DNA of 64,000 bases from Oleiphilus messinensis. GTDB taxonomy: Bacteria; Pseudomonadota; Gammaproteobacteria; Pseudomonadales; Oleiphilaceae. Where the stretch lies: positions 1,857,501-1,921,500 of the forward strand of contig NZ_CP021425.1 in the NCBI RefSeq assembly GCF_002162375.1, given 5' to 3'. Made by a program: the position numbers and the translations under genes. The notes beneath the pieces are model-generated. The model made no database searches. It was not told the origin of the DNA and worked only from the letters and a program-made list of their open reading frames with translations. Positions 1-8,904 of this stretch are shown here, in pieces. Within the stretch, counting starts at the first letter, position 1. Each line of letters starts with the position of its first letter.

Positions 1-1706
1 TGCTGTGTGCCAAAGTCATGGCTGCTGACTGCCGTGGTCAGCCATTGTGCCAGGTCATGTGCTGTACGGGAGTAGACATCCAGTTGCAGTGACTCAAGTT
101 CAGCGACGGAAACTGTCGGGTGTTGATCCATCCAGGTGTGAAGCCGGTCAATACGATCATTGTTGGCAAAGCCGTAGCCGTAGGGAATGACTGGATTAGA
201 AAACGGTTTGTTATTCGCAGACGCGATGTATCCTGCGTCAGGATTATAAGGATTGGGTTGATCGATGGGCTTGATGTAGCCCACTAGGGTATTCGTCGAT
301 GTTTTAACCAGATCCAGGGTTTTCGTCTGATCACGCAGCACGGGCTGGCGATATGCCGGAATCATCCCGATATTGCCGAGGCGGTCTGCATAAAGCATGT
401 TCATGGCCGAGATCGCATAATGTTCGTAAGCCAGTCGATATTCATCCCAATTTCGCGCGCGTGCAACTTTCAAGAATGCGCCGATTTCATCCGAGCCACG
501 GTAACCCAGCCAGTCCAGCGCCACGGTATTGGGTTGTTCTGAAGAATCAAAATAATCCAGGTCAGTTAATATGGGTCCAAAGGGGGTTTCCCTGATTGAA
601 ATTTCCCGGTCAAACCACCAGCGGGATTTCAGCTTTTCTTTGCGGGTTGTGATCTGTTCCGAGGGTAGATCAGAAACATCGATCAAATGGCTGCTTATTC
701 CTCGCATATTGGTTCCACCCCAGGCAATATCGTGGTTGCGACCGACACCGATAACCGGTACCCCGGGAATCATCAAGCCCACCGCATGATAATCCGGTGA
801 CTTGATGCCCATTAACAACCAGAAATTAGGCAGAAACAAGCCGACATGAGGGTCACTCGCGATCAGTGCGCCCGTGTTTTGCGTGCGCTGTCCGCTGACC
901 ACTAACGAATTACTACCCGATTTCGAAAACAACTGAATCAGCTGACTGATTGATGATTCATCCACCTGATCAATTAACGGGTTTTGGTAGCTGGCGGTAT
1001 CGGTGTTGCGTTTGTCGATTGCCATTTGATAGGCTTGCTCCCAGCCTTCGTGCTCAGCAAGCTTGAGAAATTTGAGGTAGACTGCCCAGGACAAATCGGC
1101 TGACACCAGCCGGGCAATGCACATCACCTCTTCAATGCTGTAGGGTTCCATTGGCAGGTCCAGAAAACGGTGCTCAGCAGGCCGCTTTGAGGCTCCGGAA
1201 ATATACCAATTCAGTCCCGCCGTGAATTGAGTCATCCAGTTTCTGCTTTCATCGGACATCGCCGCTAAAGCCGCGTTACCGGAGCGACAAAAATTGATAG
1301 TGCGCAGGCCAATATCAATGGTCTTCAGCTGGGGAATCGGACCCGCCAATTCCGACAGCCGGCCCTGCGACAAATAGCGGAACAACTCCAGTTGCCCCAG
1401 GCGGAGGTGGGCATGCACAACCCCAACAGCAAATGCCAGATCTGCATTGTTTTCGGCTTCGATAAATGGGATCGCATGTTCATCCCAATAGATGCTGACC
1501 TTGTCATTGACGGGGGCGGAGCCATTGGGCAGCATTGCAAAGCGATTGTCTTGTGATTGTTCATCCGGATACGTTGCCAGAATACTGCAGCCCTGAGTCA
1601 GTAACATGACTCCACCACAGATCAGAACCTGCCTGGCGATATGACTTAGAAACGCGCACCCGGAAACTGCAGTACAGCCGAATTTCAATCGTCCATTGCG
1701 CAACAT
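1..1706 (-). CDS. Penicillin acylase family protein (3' end outside window)
   Basis: The reading frame stays open from an ATG at 1706 to the window edge, giving 568 residues of an N-terminal nucleophile hydrolase of the penicillin/acyl-homoserine-lactone acylase type. The autoprocessing site is visible as SNSLVVSGQR, with the likely nucleophile Ser at about residue 265, followed by IASDPHVGL and the family motif IAWGGTNMRG. The N-terminus is hydrophobic and ends in LLTQGC, so it may be an exported lipoprotein. Family members run to roughly 750-850 residues, so the C-terminal third is missing. The substrate (beta-lactam, acyl-homoserine lactone or other amide) cannot be deduced from sequence. 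Confidence 0.85.
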   Translation of the reverse strand, partial: MLRNGRLKFGCTAVSGCAFLSHIARQVLICGGVMLLTQGCSILATYPDEQSQDNRFAMLPNGSAPVNDKVSIYWDEHAIPFIEAENNADLAFAVGVVHAHLRLGQLELFRYLSQGRLSELAGPIPQLKTIDIGLRTINFCRSGNAALAAMSDESRNWMTQFTAGLNWYISGASKRPAEHRFLDLPMEPYSIEEVMCIARLVSADLSWAVYLKFLKLAEHEGWEQAYQMAIDKRNTDTASYQNPLIDQVDESSISQLIQLFSKSGSNSLVVSGQRTQNTGALIASDPHVGLFLPNFWLLMGIKSPDYHAVGLMIPGVPVIGVGRNHDIAWGGTNMRGISSHLIDVSDLPSEQITTRKEKLKSRWWFDREISIRETPFGPILTDLDYFDSSEQPNTVALDWLGYRGSDEIGAFLKVARARNWDEYRLAYEHYAISAMNMLYADRLGNIGMIPAYRQPVLRDQTKTLDLVKTSTNTLVGYIKPIDQPNPYNPDAGYIASANNKPFSNPVIPYGYGFANNDRIDRLHTWMDQHPTVSVAELESLQLDVYSRTAHDLAQWLTTAVSSHDFGTQ

Positions 1707-1881
1707 TATTTCCAACCTTGGCAGCGTTCGTAGGGGAGAACTTCCATTTAAAGCGCGATATGTGAAATTGATATTTCATTTATCTAAAGAAAAGTTTAGA
1801 AATCAAGGGCCTCACTACTGGGTCGTGACCAAAGATAAGATTCGTGACGGTTCCAACTGAGGTTTGTGTGCTGCTGTAACA

Positions 1882-2118
1882 CTATTTCCATGGGAATCGT
1901 TTCTCAAAGGTCGAGATATACAAATGCTCAACCTTGTCTCTTGCCCATTGGGTTTTGCGTAGGAATTTTAAGCTGGACTTTACGGACGGATCGCTTTTAA
2001 AGCAATTGATGTCGATCCGTTCAGCTAATCCATTCCAGCCGTAGTGTTCTTGTAATTTCACTACGACTTGTTCGAGCGTCACGCCATGTAGTGGATTATT
2101 TGGTTGCTCTTTGCTCAT
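1882..2118 (-). CDS. VF530 family protein (DUF2132)
   Basis: A 78-residue protein that matches the small VF530/DUF2132 family from end to end. It begins [13 protein letters not shown], contains GWNGLAERI and the block [22 protein letters not shown], which are the family signatures. The family has a compact helical fold and has been proposed to bind DNA, but its cellular role is unknown. It stands alone between the acylase gene and the RTX gene on the same strand. Confidence 0.8.
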   Translation of the reverse strand: MSKEQPNNPLHGVTLEQVVVKLQEHYGWNGLAERIDINCFKSDPSVKSSLKFLRKTQWARDKVEHLYISTFEKRFPWK

Positions 2119-2306
2119 AATTTATTATTGCCTTTATATTTCTCCGGTGGCTTTTCCGTTTGCTGGTGCATTCGGTTTCGCCTTTACAGGTTTCAAAGCA
2201 CAATAGATCCTGGCTGAACCTAACTTTCAGGGCGAGTGTATCAGGTTCCAGCGCCAGGGAAAGAAAGCACATGCACGCCCTTATTCAGTGAGTACTCGAA
2301 TTGGTA

Positions 2307-3254
2307 TTAAAATTCTCCATCAAGCTCAACAATGTTGATAGAATCGACACCCGTATCCACATTGCGCAAACGAATTATATCTCCATCACTGCCAGCGAGT
2401 TTGATCACCAGGGTTCCATTGTTAATTCTACTTGCTGCAATTGAGGCCCCTTCTTCCAGAACGAGGGTGTCATCAAAAACGTTGAAATCCACGATAATAT
2501 CGCGATCCTTCTTGCTATCCCCGGCCTCAGCACCAAAGACAAATATATCATCTCCACCATTTCCTCTGAATACATCTCTTTCACCACCAAAACCCAAGAA
2601 AATCTCACTTTTCTCGCTTCCACGTAAATCATCCCGGCCTGCGGTACCGACTATTGTGGTATCTTCTTCGTTATCTGGTGCTTCCACATCTGGTGCTTCT
2701 GGGGAGCTGTTATCTTCAATAATGTTACCAAATCCGAAATCGGAGTAATTGAGATCATGATCAACTAAGTCGTTCAAGGAAACATCAACGATATCGTGAA
2801 TCGTTTTGCCTGCTGAAATTAGTTCGTTCTGATCGAGAAGATAAAAAAGTGTTGTTGATCCGTAAAAAGCAAAACGGTCAATGATGGAGTTAACATCGTA
2901 CAATGCAGAGCCATCATCAAAAAATACGGTGACCGATGCCTCACCCATCGTCGGGTAGGCTCTAAAGTTCACCGTGTCGTAAACGAGATAGCCGTCGAAT
3001 AACTGGAATGATTGGGAGCCTTCGGGAACTGAACCTTGAAAAATCGTTTCCTCTTCATTATTGCCTCGAATCAAGTCCGAGTCGGTTAATATTGCCGTGC
3101 TCACGCCTGAACTACGAATTTCTCCTGCAAATACGGTTTTTGAGAAGTACTGACCCAGATATTGCTGATCCCCCGCTATTCCCGCTGCTGAGAACGCCAG
3201 ACTGAAAGACAACATAGCAGTGCGCTGGAACAAGACCTTTCTTAATATTTTCAT
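2307..3254 (-). CDS. Secreted protein with C-terminal RTX-like calcium-binding repeats
   Basis: A 315-residue protein with a signal peptide (basic start, hydrophobic core, AAGIAG near residue 28). Residues about 35-190 form an unrecognised acidic domain. The C-terminal part has degenerate hemolysin-type repeats (GTAGRDDLRG, GGERDVFRGNGGDDIFVFG) and the tail DRDIIVDFNVFDDTLVL typical of the end of RTX proteins. Such repeats fold on binding calcium outside the cell and often mark type I secretion. Here only about two repeats remain and no type I secretion genes are nearby. An ATG at 3254 precedes the signal peptide. Function unknown. Confidence 0.6.
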   Translation of the reverse strand: MKILRKVLFQRTAMLSFSLAFSAAGIAGDQQYLGQYFSKTVFAGEIRSSGVSTAILTDSDLIRGNNEEETIFQGSVPEGSQSFQLFDGYLVYDTVNFRAYPTMGEASVTVFFDDGSALYDVNSIIDRFAFYGSTTLFYLLDQNELISAGKTIHDIVDVSLNDLVDHDLNYSDFGFGNIIEDNSSPEAPDVEAPDNEEDTTIVGTAGRDDLRGSEKSEIFLGFGGERDVFRGNGGDDIFVFGAEAGDSKKDRDIIVDFNVFDDTLVLEEGASIAASRINNGTLVIKLAGSDGDIIRLRNVDTGVDSINIVELDGEF

Positions 3255-3637
3255 AGTATTACCTCTATCAAAAGATAAACAAGATTTGATTTATGGATCA
3301 CGGATACTGCAGTGCTGGCAATACTAAGAAATCTTTAAGGCTGAGGGCTTCACAAATTTTTCACAAGTTATTAACGTTTGCTTCTCGAACAAAAGAAAAG
3401 AGCAGGAACAGGCACGCGGCTTTGGTTGCCAGTCACAGCAAAACGGATCATTACAGACCCATTGCTCGCATGACCAATCGAGAAGATGATAGTTAGAGGA
3501 AACATAGAGTCGGGAGCGTGTTCCTGTTTTCAGAGTGAGGTGCCAAACTTGAAGTGTCAAATCCATTCAAGTTAGCTGAGGTCCATCAAGCATAATAGTT
3601 GAACATGTCCAGTTGTGTGTCTTGTCCTCGGCGTGCG
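3255..3637. other. Intergenic gap without a supported gene
   Basis: About 380 bases between the deacetylase operon end and the RTX gene start. It should hold the RTX gene promoter on the minus strand. Short open frames on both strands lack any recognisable protein feature. No clear hairpin or repeat was seen. Confidence 0.4.
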
Positions 3638-4741
3638 TTACAATCCAGTATTTTTAGCTTGGTGGGATAACGTTTTAACTGCGCTATATCGGTTTATGGA
3701 TCTGTTTGTTAAATAAAAAGTGAATGGTTCCTTAATTTTTCGATAAATTTTGGCTGTTGCTAGCCTGGCTATCGATAGATTTGCGGATACAGTAGGAATC
3801 ATGTCTGCGCCGGAAAATTGAGTCGGGTCACTCTTGTAAGCTTCCAGAAATTCTGAACAACTCATAAATCTGATATCGCTGCGTTTTGACAATGCGTCAA
3901 AAAACTCAATAATTTTATTTTCTCTGTGACGGTTGTAACGAATCTTTTTCCATGTCATATCAGTCTTAAGGAAATAGTAACTGTGCATAAATAAATTTAG
4001 AATCGACAATCCATTTTCTTGTGCGAAGTCAATGTATTGGAACAGCTCGTCATTGGAGCATGAGTCCATGGCAGTTTGCATTCTTTTTTGGTACAGGTTT
4101 GATCCAGAGAAAATATTTGGAAGGGTTAAGGCGTAGTTCATTTGAGTGATGGGAATTTCAATTACACCTTCTCGTTCAATGACTTGGTTGGTAGACCAAT
4201 GAATTTTGCTGTGGGCATGTGTTGCATGCATGCTTGAATCAATTGGTATATCAAGATATTTTAGCGCAGTGATAGTATCATTATTTATGCTATAACCACC
4301 GCTACGATGGGCAATAATCGGTTGACCAGTCCATTTTTCAAGTAAATTTTTACCATAGCTCAACACTTCAATTTGTTCATCAAGTGTTAATTTTGCCATC
4401 ATATCCTTATTCCCGGGCCAGTACGATTTGCTGTTTTTTAGAGATCTTAACCAAGGAGCATCGCGAGGGTCATCTCTCCAACCAGGATGGGTATGGAGCT
4501 GAATATCCTGACCTGAGGTGCATAGCCTTTCACATACGTGTCTTAGCCGACTTGCCCCCCAAAATGAATGTTCATAGCAATCTACAAAATATGTTGCACT
4601 GATTCCGAATCTATTGAATATTTCAGCAAGTTTATAAACCCCCCAATTTTCTGGTTTTGAGAGATCTCCAATGAAAGCCTGGCGAAAAGGATCTGTACCA
4701 TGGACTCCTTCAACATCGATTGTTGTGATTATTGTCAGCAT
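3638..4741 (-). CDS. Polysaccharide deacetylase family protein
   Basis: A 367-residue protein beginning MLTIITTIDVEG, where the Asp of TIDVEG fits the catalytic/metal Asp of NodB-type deacetylases. Later elements are FGISATYFVDCYEH, the metal-ligand stretch QLHTHPGW and the substrate-side motif HRSGGYS. No signal peptide is present, so a cytoplasmic or membrane-associated role on a nucleotide- or lipid-linked sugar fits better than cell-wall modification outside the cell. It is the last gene of a three-gene AT-rich operon with a formyltransferase 14 bp upstream, suggesting that deacetylation and N-formylation act on one sugar. The substrate is unknown. Confidence 0.7.
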   Translation of the reverse strand: MLTIITTIDVEGVHGTDPFRQAFIGDLSKPENWGVYKLAEIFNRFGISATYFVDCYEHSFWGASRLRHVCERLCTSGQDIQLHTHPGWRDDPRDAPWLRSLKNSKSYWPGNKDMMAKLTLDEQIEVLSYGKNLLEKWTGQPIIAHRSGGYSINNDTITALKYLDIPIDSSMHATHAHSKIHWSTNQVIEREGVIEIPITQMNYALTLPNIFSGSNLYQKRMQTAMDSCSNDELFQYIDFAQENGLSILNLFMHSYYFLKTDMTWKKIRYNRHRENKIIEFFDALSKRSDIRFMSCSEFLEAYKSDPTQFSGADMIPTVSANLSIARLATAKIYRKIKEPFTFYLTNRSINRYSAVKTLSHQAKNTGL

Positions 4742-4755
4742 ATTAAACGTCCGCC

Positions 4756-5613
4756 CTATAAAATCTTATTATCTTCACCCCAATGTTGAATGAACGTATC
4801 TTTGTGGCATTTTTTTGGGTTTGGGTAGTCCGAAATTTTAGCGTTATACCCCTTTGCAATTAGATGGCTATCTAAGAGAGAAGATAAATTGTTGTGCATT
4901 GCAAAATGTTGTTTTCCTACATGAGCTGATTGTGGTTGAAATTCATGGTTCTTATTCTGGGCTAACAGCTTTATTCCATCGGCAAGTAAGTCAATTTGGT
5001 GTTTAATGGAGCCACTTCGAATATCCTGTATAGTAGGTTTTTCTAGTCTAGGTAAATCTATAGTTTTTAAAATCGGGCCTGTATCAATTCCGCCATCAAT
5101 TAAATGAACGCTTAGATTTAACTCCATGCCGTAGTATGCCTGCCATTCCATGACGTTATAACCGCGAACATAGGGTAGTCCGCTATGTATATTTAATACC
5201 CCAAGCCCCGTATGTCCTATGAAATCAGGGAGTAAGATTCCACATCCGCCAGTATTAATGCAAACATCAGGGTTTATGGCGTCAAGAATCTGCTTCGATT
5301 TTCCATCTCCAATTTTTTTTACTGTGAATTTTTTTATGATCGGTTTAGTTGGTGAAACCTGCGGAATTTGAGGCGAGTGATTTGCTTCTGCAATCGTTTT
5401 ATTCTTTGAGTTTTTGAGCTGTCGTAGGCGTGACAATAAAGCGTTGAAACCAACTTCTTTAATTCGGTTTAACGTTATTTTCTGTGCAACCATGTAAAGT
5501 TCTAGGTGATCGATATCCTGCAGTTTTTCAGCGACTGATGACGCCATGCTTGAGAATACACTGCCGGACAAAAATACAGCTTTAAATTTAGTGGGTTCTT
5601 TATTGCTGGTCAC
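4756..5613 (-). CDS. Formyltransferase-like protein (Fmt/sugar N-formyltransferase fold)
   Basis: A 285-residue protein carrying the formyltransferase core. Residues about 130-190 contain INTGGCGILLPDFI, then NIHSGLPYVRG, which supplies the catalytic Asn and His, then HLIDGGIDTGPI, which supplies the catalytic Asp. Family members transfer formyl from N10-formyl-tetrahydrofolate to Met-tRNA or to amino sugars. The divergent N-terminus and the deacetylase neighbour point to an amino-sugar substrate rather than tRNA; this is inference. Its start overlaps the end of the upstream gene by 14 bp, so the two are translationally coupled. Confidence 0.7.
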   Translation of the reverse strand: MTSNKEPTKFKAVFLSGSVFSSMASSVAEKLQDIDHLELYMVAQKITLNRIKEVGFNALLSRLRQLKNSKNKTIAEANHSPQIPQVSPTKPIIKKFTVKKIGDGKSKQILDAINPDVCINTGGCGILLPDFIGHTGLGVLNIHSGLPYVRGYNVMEWQAYYGMELNLSVHLIDGGIDTGPILKTIDLPRLEKPTIQDIRSGSIKHQIDLLADGIKLLAQNKNHEFQPQSAHVGKQHFAMHNNLSSLLDSHLIAKGYNAKISDYPNPKKCHKDTFIQHWGEDNKIL

Positions 5614-6655
5614 GATGAAAGTACCTTTCTTCAGCTAACAGGGCATCAATATAAAGTCGAGTTGTATGAGTAGAGTAGCGCCCCCCATATTTTCTGAGAT
5701 GAAGAGGATCGTTATCCCGCATCGCTCCATATTCCGTTTTAGGTACATAGGCATCAAAATGAGCATTTTTCAAATATTCATTCAATTTAAATGCAGCATT
5801 CAAATATCTGGGGTCATTTGCTAAATCTGCAAAAGAGAAAAGTAAAATTGAAAGAGAACACGCTCCCGAAATATTGCAGTACTGATCGCTAGTGTTCTGC
5901 TTCGGTTTTTCAGCAAGCCATTTAGTTCTTTCAAACGTTAACATTAATTTTTCAACGTGTTTCTGTATTTGTTCTAGATCACTGTCTAGATTCAGCGTTA
6001 TTGCCAAGTCTGTCCAGGCTAACAAAGCCAAACACTTTTCGCTGATATTGAAAAGAGAATCAACATTTTGGCATTTCTTAAGCAATTTTGTGCCGACTGG
6101 TTGATCAGCACGAGCTAATGCTAAACAAATGAGAGAATAGGGTGTTAATGATTGGGGTATTGAGCTACTGTCTATACCTTCGAGTTTTTTTGATAGTCCG
6201 TATCCTAGCTTAGCAATATTTTTTTCGCAGTCTGGATTCGTGGACTTAATATGATTGATTGCCAGTATCGCATGAGCCAATGAGTCGGCTTCGATATCAT
6301 CTATATTGTCAATAGTTTGTTTCTGAACCCATTCTCCTGCATTTTCTGATCGTTGTAACAGGTCATCTCTTTTTAAATAGCTTCCAGCTTTCTGAAATGC
6401 GGGTAATGAAAATGCAGTTGATATAATGGTAGGCGTTTGCCAGCCACCAGTTATCAGGTAACTAGAGTACAGAGCGCCGGCAGCAGGGCTTTTATCTTGC
6501 GCTTTACAGAGCCACTCCAAGGCTTCAAATAAGTGGGCGTGTGTTGCATAAAGGCCCGCAGAGGTAAATTTATTGGGGTATCGCTGCTGAAGGAAATATC
6601 TACGTTTCCTTTCTGAAAACGCAATAGCTAGTTTTTGTTGTATGGACACAGACAT
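5600..6655 (-). CDS. Hypothetical alpha/alpha-toroid-like protein
   Basis: A 351-residue soluble protein without signal peptide, rich in helices. Segments such as SSYLITGGWQTPTIISTAF and CNISGACSLSILLF resemble repeat units of six-hairpin (alpha/alpha) barrels found in heparinase-like lyases, unsaturated glycosidases and epimerase-type proteins. I do not recognise a specific family or catalytic residues. It is the first gene of the operon with the formyltransferase and deacetylase, so glycan handling is the best guess. Base composition is AT-rich like the other two genes. Confidence 0.45.
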   Translation of the reverse strand: MSVSIQQKLAIAFSERKRRYFLQQRYPNKFTSAGLYATHAHLFEALEWLCKAQDKSPAAGALYSSYLITGGWQTPTIISTAFSLPAFQKAGSYLKRDDLLQRSENAGEWVQKQTIDNIDDIEADSLAHAILAINHIKSTNPDCEKNIAKLGYGLSKKLEGIDSSSIPQSLTPYSLICLALARADQPVGTKLLKKCQNVDSLFNISEKCLALLAWTDLAITLNLDSDLEQIQKHVEKLMLTFERTKWLAEKPKQNTSDQYCNISGACSLSILLFSFADLANDPRYLNAAFKLNEYLKNAHFDAYVPKTEYGAMRDNDPLHLRKYGGRYSTHTTRLYIDALLAEERYFHRDQQ

Positions 6656-7137
6656 ACCTTTATTTATGGGTGTGACAAGTTGACTATGAAAACTCCAGTT
6701 GCACTTTAATTTGCTCTGACCCTGTTAGTATGAGGTTGTACTTTTAGTTTGTTTGGTGAGGAAACGTCAAGAGGCCTGAGTAGCGGGGAAACTAAAACGT
6801 AATTATGAATCTGGACGCTAAATAACGATTTAAGTCGAGTTTCCCTCTGAATAATAGTGACAAATCTTCGCAAAAACCAGGAACTGAGACATAAAATCAG
6901 TGCAAGTAAATCCGTCGCTCTACCTGGCGCACCAATTTTTCTGAACCCACTTTTGTGCTTTAGCTGTGCCTGTTCAGGTAGCCCCGATGTATGTTCCTAT
7001 TTCCATCACCAAACAGTATCTCATTAATGATCCTGTTTTGAACTGCTAAACCTGAGTTATAATGCGCCCGGTTTCTGAAAATCAGATCAGAAAGTCAATT
7101 GAATCATTGAGTCTATATAGGGAATGTAGGGAACAAA
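6656..7137. other. Intergenic region with a probable promoter and a repeat-like tract
   Basis: About 480 bases with no supported gene. It separates the minus-strand glycan operon from the plus-strand lipoprotein gene, so it should hold promoters for both. At 6706-6724 it carries TTTAATTTGCTCTGACCCT, which resembles short dispersed tracts found near REP-associated transposase elements in gammaproteobacteria; the resemblance is from memory and weak. Confidence 0.35.
7036..7063 (+). promoter_or_regulatory. Candidate sigma-70 promoter for the lipoprotein gene
   Basis: A perfect -10 hexamer TATAAT lies at 7058-7063, with TTTTGA (7036-7041) sixteen bases upstream as a weak -35. It lies 75 bases before the ATG of the lipoprotein gene, which has the ribosome site AGGGAA just upstream. 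Confidence 0.5.
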
Positions 7138-7566
7138 ATGAAACAGTATGCATTTTATCTGGCATTAGCCGTCACACTGTCAACTTTGAGCGGCTGTGCG
7201 AGTAAACCTCCAAAAGATACCACCTTGCGTGCCGCAGAGAAGCCGTATCAGGGAAAAGATATGACGGCACCCTGGCGTATTGGTGGTGTGTTCGACAAGA
7301 AAGACAAGTCCGTGACCATCGCAATCAACGGTGATAATGTTATCCGAGCGAGCTTTCCTCCTTTTACGCCGAATGTGAATGCGGCAACTAACTATGAAGG
7401 CAAAGCGGTTGCAACCGCCTGCAAGTTTGCCACCGGAATCATCAGTGATAATGGGCGGAGTAAATTCGGAATTGCCCAAATGATCGTGCAGAAATCCACA
7501 GGGAACACTGCGAATACCTGCGACGTGAGCGTCGACGGTGAACAAGCCGTTACCCTCTATTTTTAG
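7138..7566 (+). CDS. Hypothetical lipoprotein
   Basis: A 142-residue protein with a lipoprotein signal peptide: basic MKQ, hydrophobic core, then the lipobox TLSGC with the acylated Cys at residue 19. The mature part (about 124 residues) is mostly polar and contains two further Cys (TACKF and NTCDV) that could form one disulfide. It is not a family I recognise. An AGGGAA ribosome site precedes the ATG. It is followed by a hairpin and then an L,D-transpeptidase gene on the same strand, consistent with an envelope role. Confidence 0.6.
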   Translation: MKQYAFYLALAVTLSTLSGCASKPPKDTTLRAAEKPYQGKDMTAPWRIGGVFDKKDKSVTIAINGDNVIRASFPPFTPNVNAATNYEGKAVATACKFATGIISDNGRSKFGIAQMIVQKSTGNTANTCDVSVDGEQAVTLYF

Positions 7567-7584
7567 TTTTAACGCACCTGGCGA

Positions 7585-7603
7585 GCCCGGAAATTATCCG
7601 GGC
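7585..7603 (+). terminator. Hairpin after the lipoprotein gene
   Basis: A perfect 7-bp inverted repeat, GCCCGGA/TCCGGGC with a 5-base loop, begins 18 bases after the stop codon. There is no strong T tract after it, so it may be a weak terminator or a mRNA-stabilising hairpin. Confidence 0.4.
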
Positions 7604-7668
7604 GAGTGCTTCGTAATTTCAGATTAGAGCTTACCTAGTCGAAACATACTTTCAGAGCGTTCAAATAG

Positions 7669-8157
7669 ATGAAATTAAAAATCGTATTGTTGTCGCTATT
7701 AATCGTTTCCTCGTATGCGCGTAGCGCCGATCTGGTGGACAAGGTTGTGGTTTTCAAATCTGAAAGAATAATGCAGCTTCGCAGTGGCGAACATGTCGTT
7801 CGGGAATACGCAATTTCGTTAGGTGATCGTCCTGTTGGGCACAAAGAAAAGGAAGGGGACGAGAAAACTCCAGAGGGAGACTACATAATCGATTATCGAA
7901 ACCCAAATAGCAGCTATCATCTTTCTCTGCATATTTCATATCCAAACGAGATGGATAAGCAAGCCGCAAAAGCGAAGGGCGTAAGTCCCGGAGGAATGAT
8001 CATGATTCATGGCCTGCCAAACAAATTCGGGTGGCTGCCCGGACTATTCGAAGGAAGAGACTGGACAGATGGCTGTATCGCGGTTAACGATAATGAAGCA
8101 ATGGAAGAAATTTGGGAAATGGTAGCAAACGGGACGCCTATCACGATCAATCCGTGA
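7669..8157 (+). CDS. L,D-transpeptidase (YkuD domain) family protein
   Basis: A 162-residue exported protein: a signal peptide ends near RSADLV, followed by a YkuD domain covering the rest. Visible signatures are KTPEGDY, the catalytic His region MIMIHGLPN, and the nucleophile Cys in DWTDGCIAVND. The family cross-links peptidoglycan or attaches lipoproteins to it in the periplasm. The usual S-x-G-C-I-R-M reads T-D-G-C-I-A-V here, so the Arg after the Cys is replaced, a variation seen in small YkuD proteins. The ATG at 7669 has no good ribosome site. Confidence 0.8.
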   Translation: MKLKIVLLSLLIVSSYARSADLVDKVVVFKSERIMQLRSGEHVVREYAISLGDRPVGHKEKEGDEKTPEGDYIIDYRNPNSSYHLSLHISYPNEMDKQAAKAKGVSPGGMIMIHGLPNKFGWLPGLFEGRDWTDGCIAVNDNEAMEEIWEMVANGTPITINP

Positions 8158-8182
8158 AGAGTACAGGGCTAGAGACAGGGCT

Positions 8183-8242
8183 AGGACAGACACTCTATCA
8201 TGAGTTGGGTAGAGCGGTGCCGGGTATAGCCGTGCCTGTCCC
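8183..8242. repeat. Inverted GGGACAG-type element, copy 1
   Basis: AGGACAGACAC at 8183-8193 and GTGCCTGTCCC at 8232-8242 form an imperfect inverted pair 60 bases long. The same ends recur at 8905-8970, on the other side of the toxin-antitoxin genes. The two copies share terminal blocks but differ in the middle, as in REP/MITE-like elements. Confidence 0.5.
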
Positions 8243-8326
8243 GCACGCTGCTTCCTCGCGCTTGTCTGAGCAACAGAGCCTCCAATCTGGCCTTCATTGA
8301 TTAGTTATACCTTGCTTGTTAGACTT

Positions 8327-8343
8327 GTACGGAAGTCCCGTAC
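8327..8343 (+). promoter_or_regulatory. Candidate YefM-YoeB operator
   Basis: A palindrome with GTACGG/CCGTAC arms around a 5-base centre lies 16-32 bases before the antitoxin start. E. coli YefM recognises TGTACA cores; the arms here extend as TTGTAC and GTACAT, so autoregulation by the YefM-YoeB complex is plausible. Confidence 0.45.
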
Positions 8344-8358
8344 ATCTGGTGGAATAAT

Positions 8359-8631
8359 ATGAACACCGTAAGCGTAAATAAATTTAGAGATAAGTTAAAA
8401 TCTTTTGTAGAACAAGTGGTTAATGACCACGTTCCTCTCAAAGTGACCCGCAGAACTGGCGAAGCCTTTGTGGTAATCAGTGCGGACGACTGGGAGAGAG
8501 ACCAGGAAACTCTTCATGTATTACAGAACAGCAGCTTGATGGCACAAATTGCTGAATCGATGGAAACGCACAGAAACAAAACCGGTTATTCCCCAACAGA
8601 TGAGGAAATGAATGAGATCACTGGTATTTGA
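8359..8631 (+). CDS. yefM: Type II antitoxin, Phd/YefM family
   Basis: A 90-residue antitoxin. The N-terminal DNA-binding half has the family signature MNTVSVNKFRDKLKSFVEQV, VPLKVTRRTGEAFVVIS and the following DDWE. The C-terminal half, LMAQIAESMETHRN, is the acidic tail that wraps the toxin. It is expected to repress its own operon at the palindrome just upstream and to neutralise the YoeB-type toxin encoded next, with which it overlaps by 20 bp. TGGTGG upstream serves as the ribosome site. Confidence 0.88.
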   Translation: MNTVSVNKFRDKLKSFVEQVVNDHVPLKVTRRTGEAFVVISADDWERDQETLHVLQNSSLMAQIAESMETHRNKTGYSPTDEEMNEITGI

Positions 8632-8881
8632 GGGGAGAACCTGGGAAATCTACGAAGCGTTGCGTGAAAAAGATAAAAAACTACACAAAGCGCTATGCAA
8701 AATTTTAAAAGAAATGCTGCGCGAAGATCCAAGCAAAGGCATCGGAAAGCCTGAACAACTTCGCCATAATTTATCGGGTTTTTGGTCAAAAAGAATATCG
8801 CAAAAAAATCGTCTGATTTATAAGTTTGATGATAAAGCGATTTACATTTTTGCCATCGGTGGTCATTACGATGATCATTGA
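8612..8881 (+). CDS. yoeB: Type II toxin, YoeB/Txe family mRNA interferase
   Basis: An 89-residue RelE-fold toxin that cleaves mRNA on the ribosome. The family features are GKPEQLRHNLSGFWSKRI (containing the catalytic Glu), NRLIYKF (the catalytic Arg) and a C-terminal GHYDDH carrying the catalytic His. All catalytic positions appear intact, so the module should be active. The toxin is read from the second of two overlapping frames, giving the usual antitoxin-first order. It is bracketed by two GGGACAG-type inverted elements and followed by a truncated intron reverse transcriptase. Confidence 0.88.
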   Translation: MRSLVFEGRTWEIYEALREKDKKLHKALCKILKEMLREDPSKGIGKPEQLRHNLSGFWSKRISQKNRLIYKFDDKAIYIFAIGGHYDDH

Positions 8882-8904
8882 GTGGGGGCTGTGCTGGCTC
8901 GACT

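Noticed and set aside
8316-8324. TTGTTAGAC resembling an attC core before yefM
   Set aside because: No partner RYYYAAC and no folded arms within 150 bases; the palindrome beside it is better read as the antitoxin operator.
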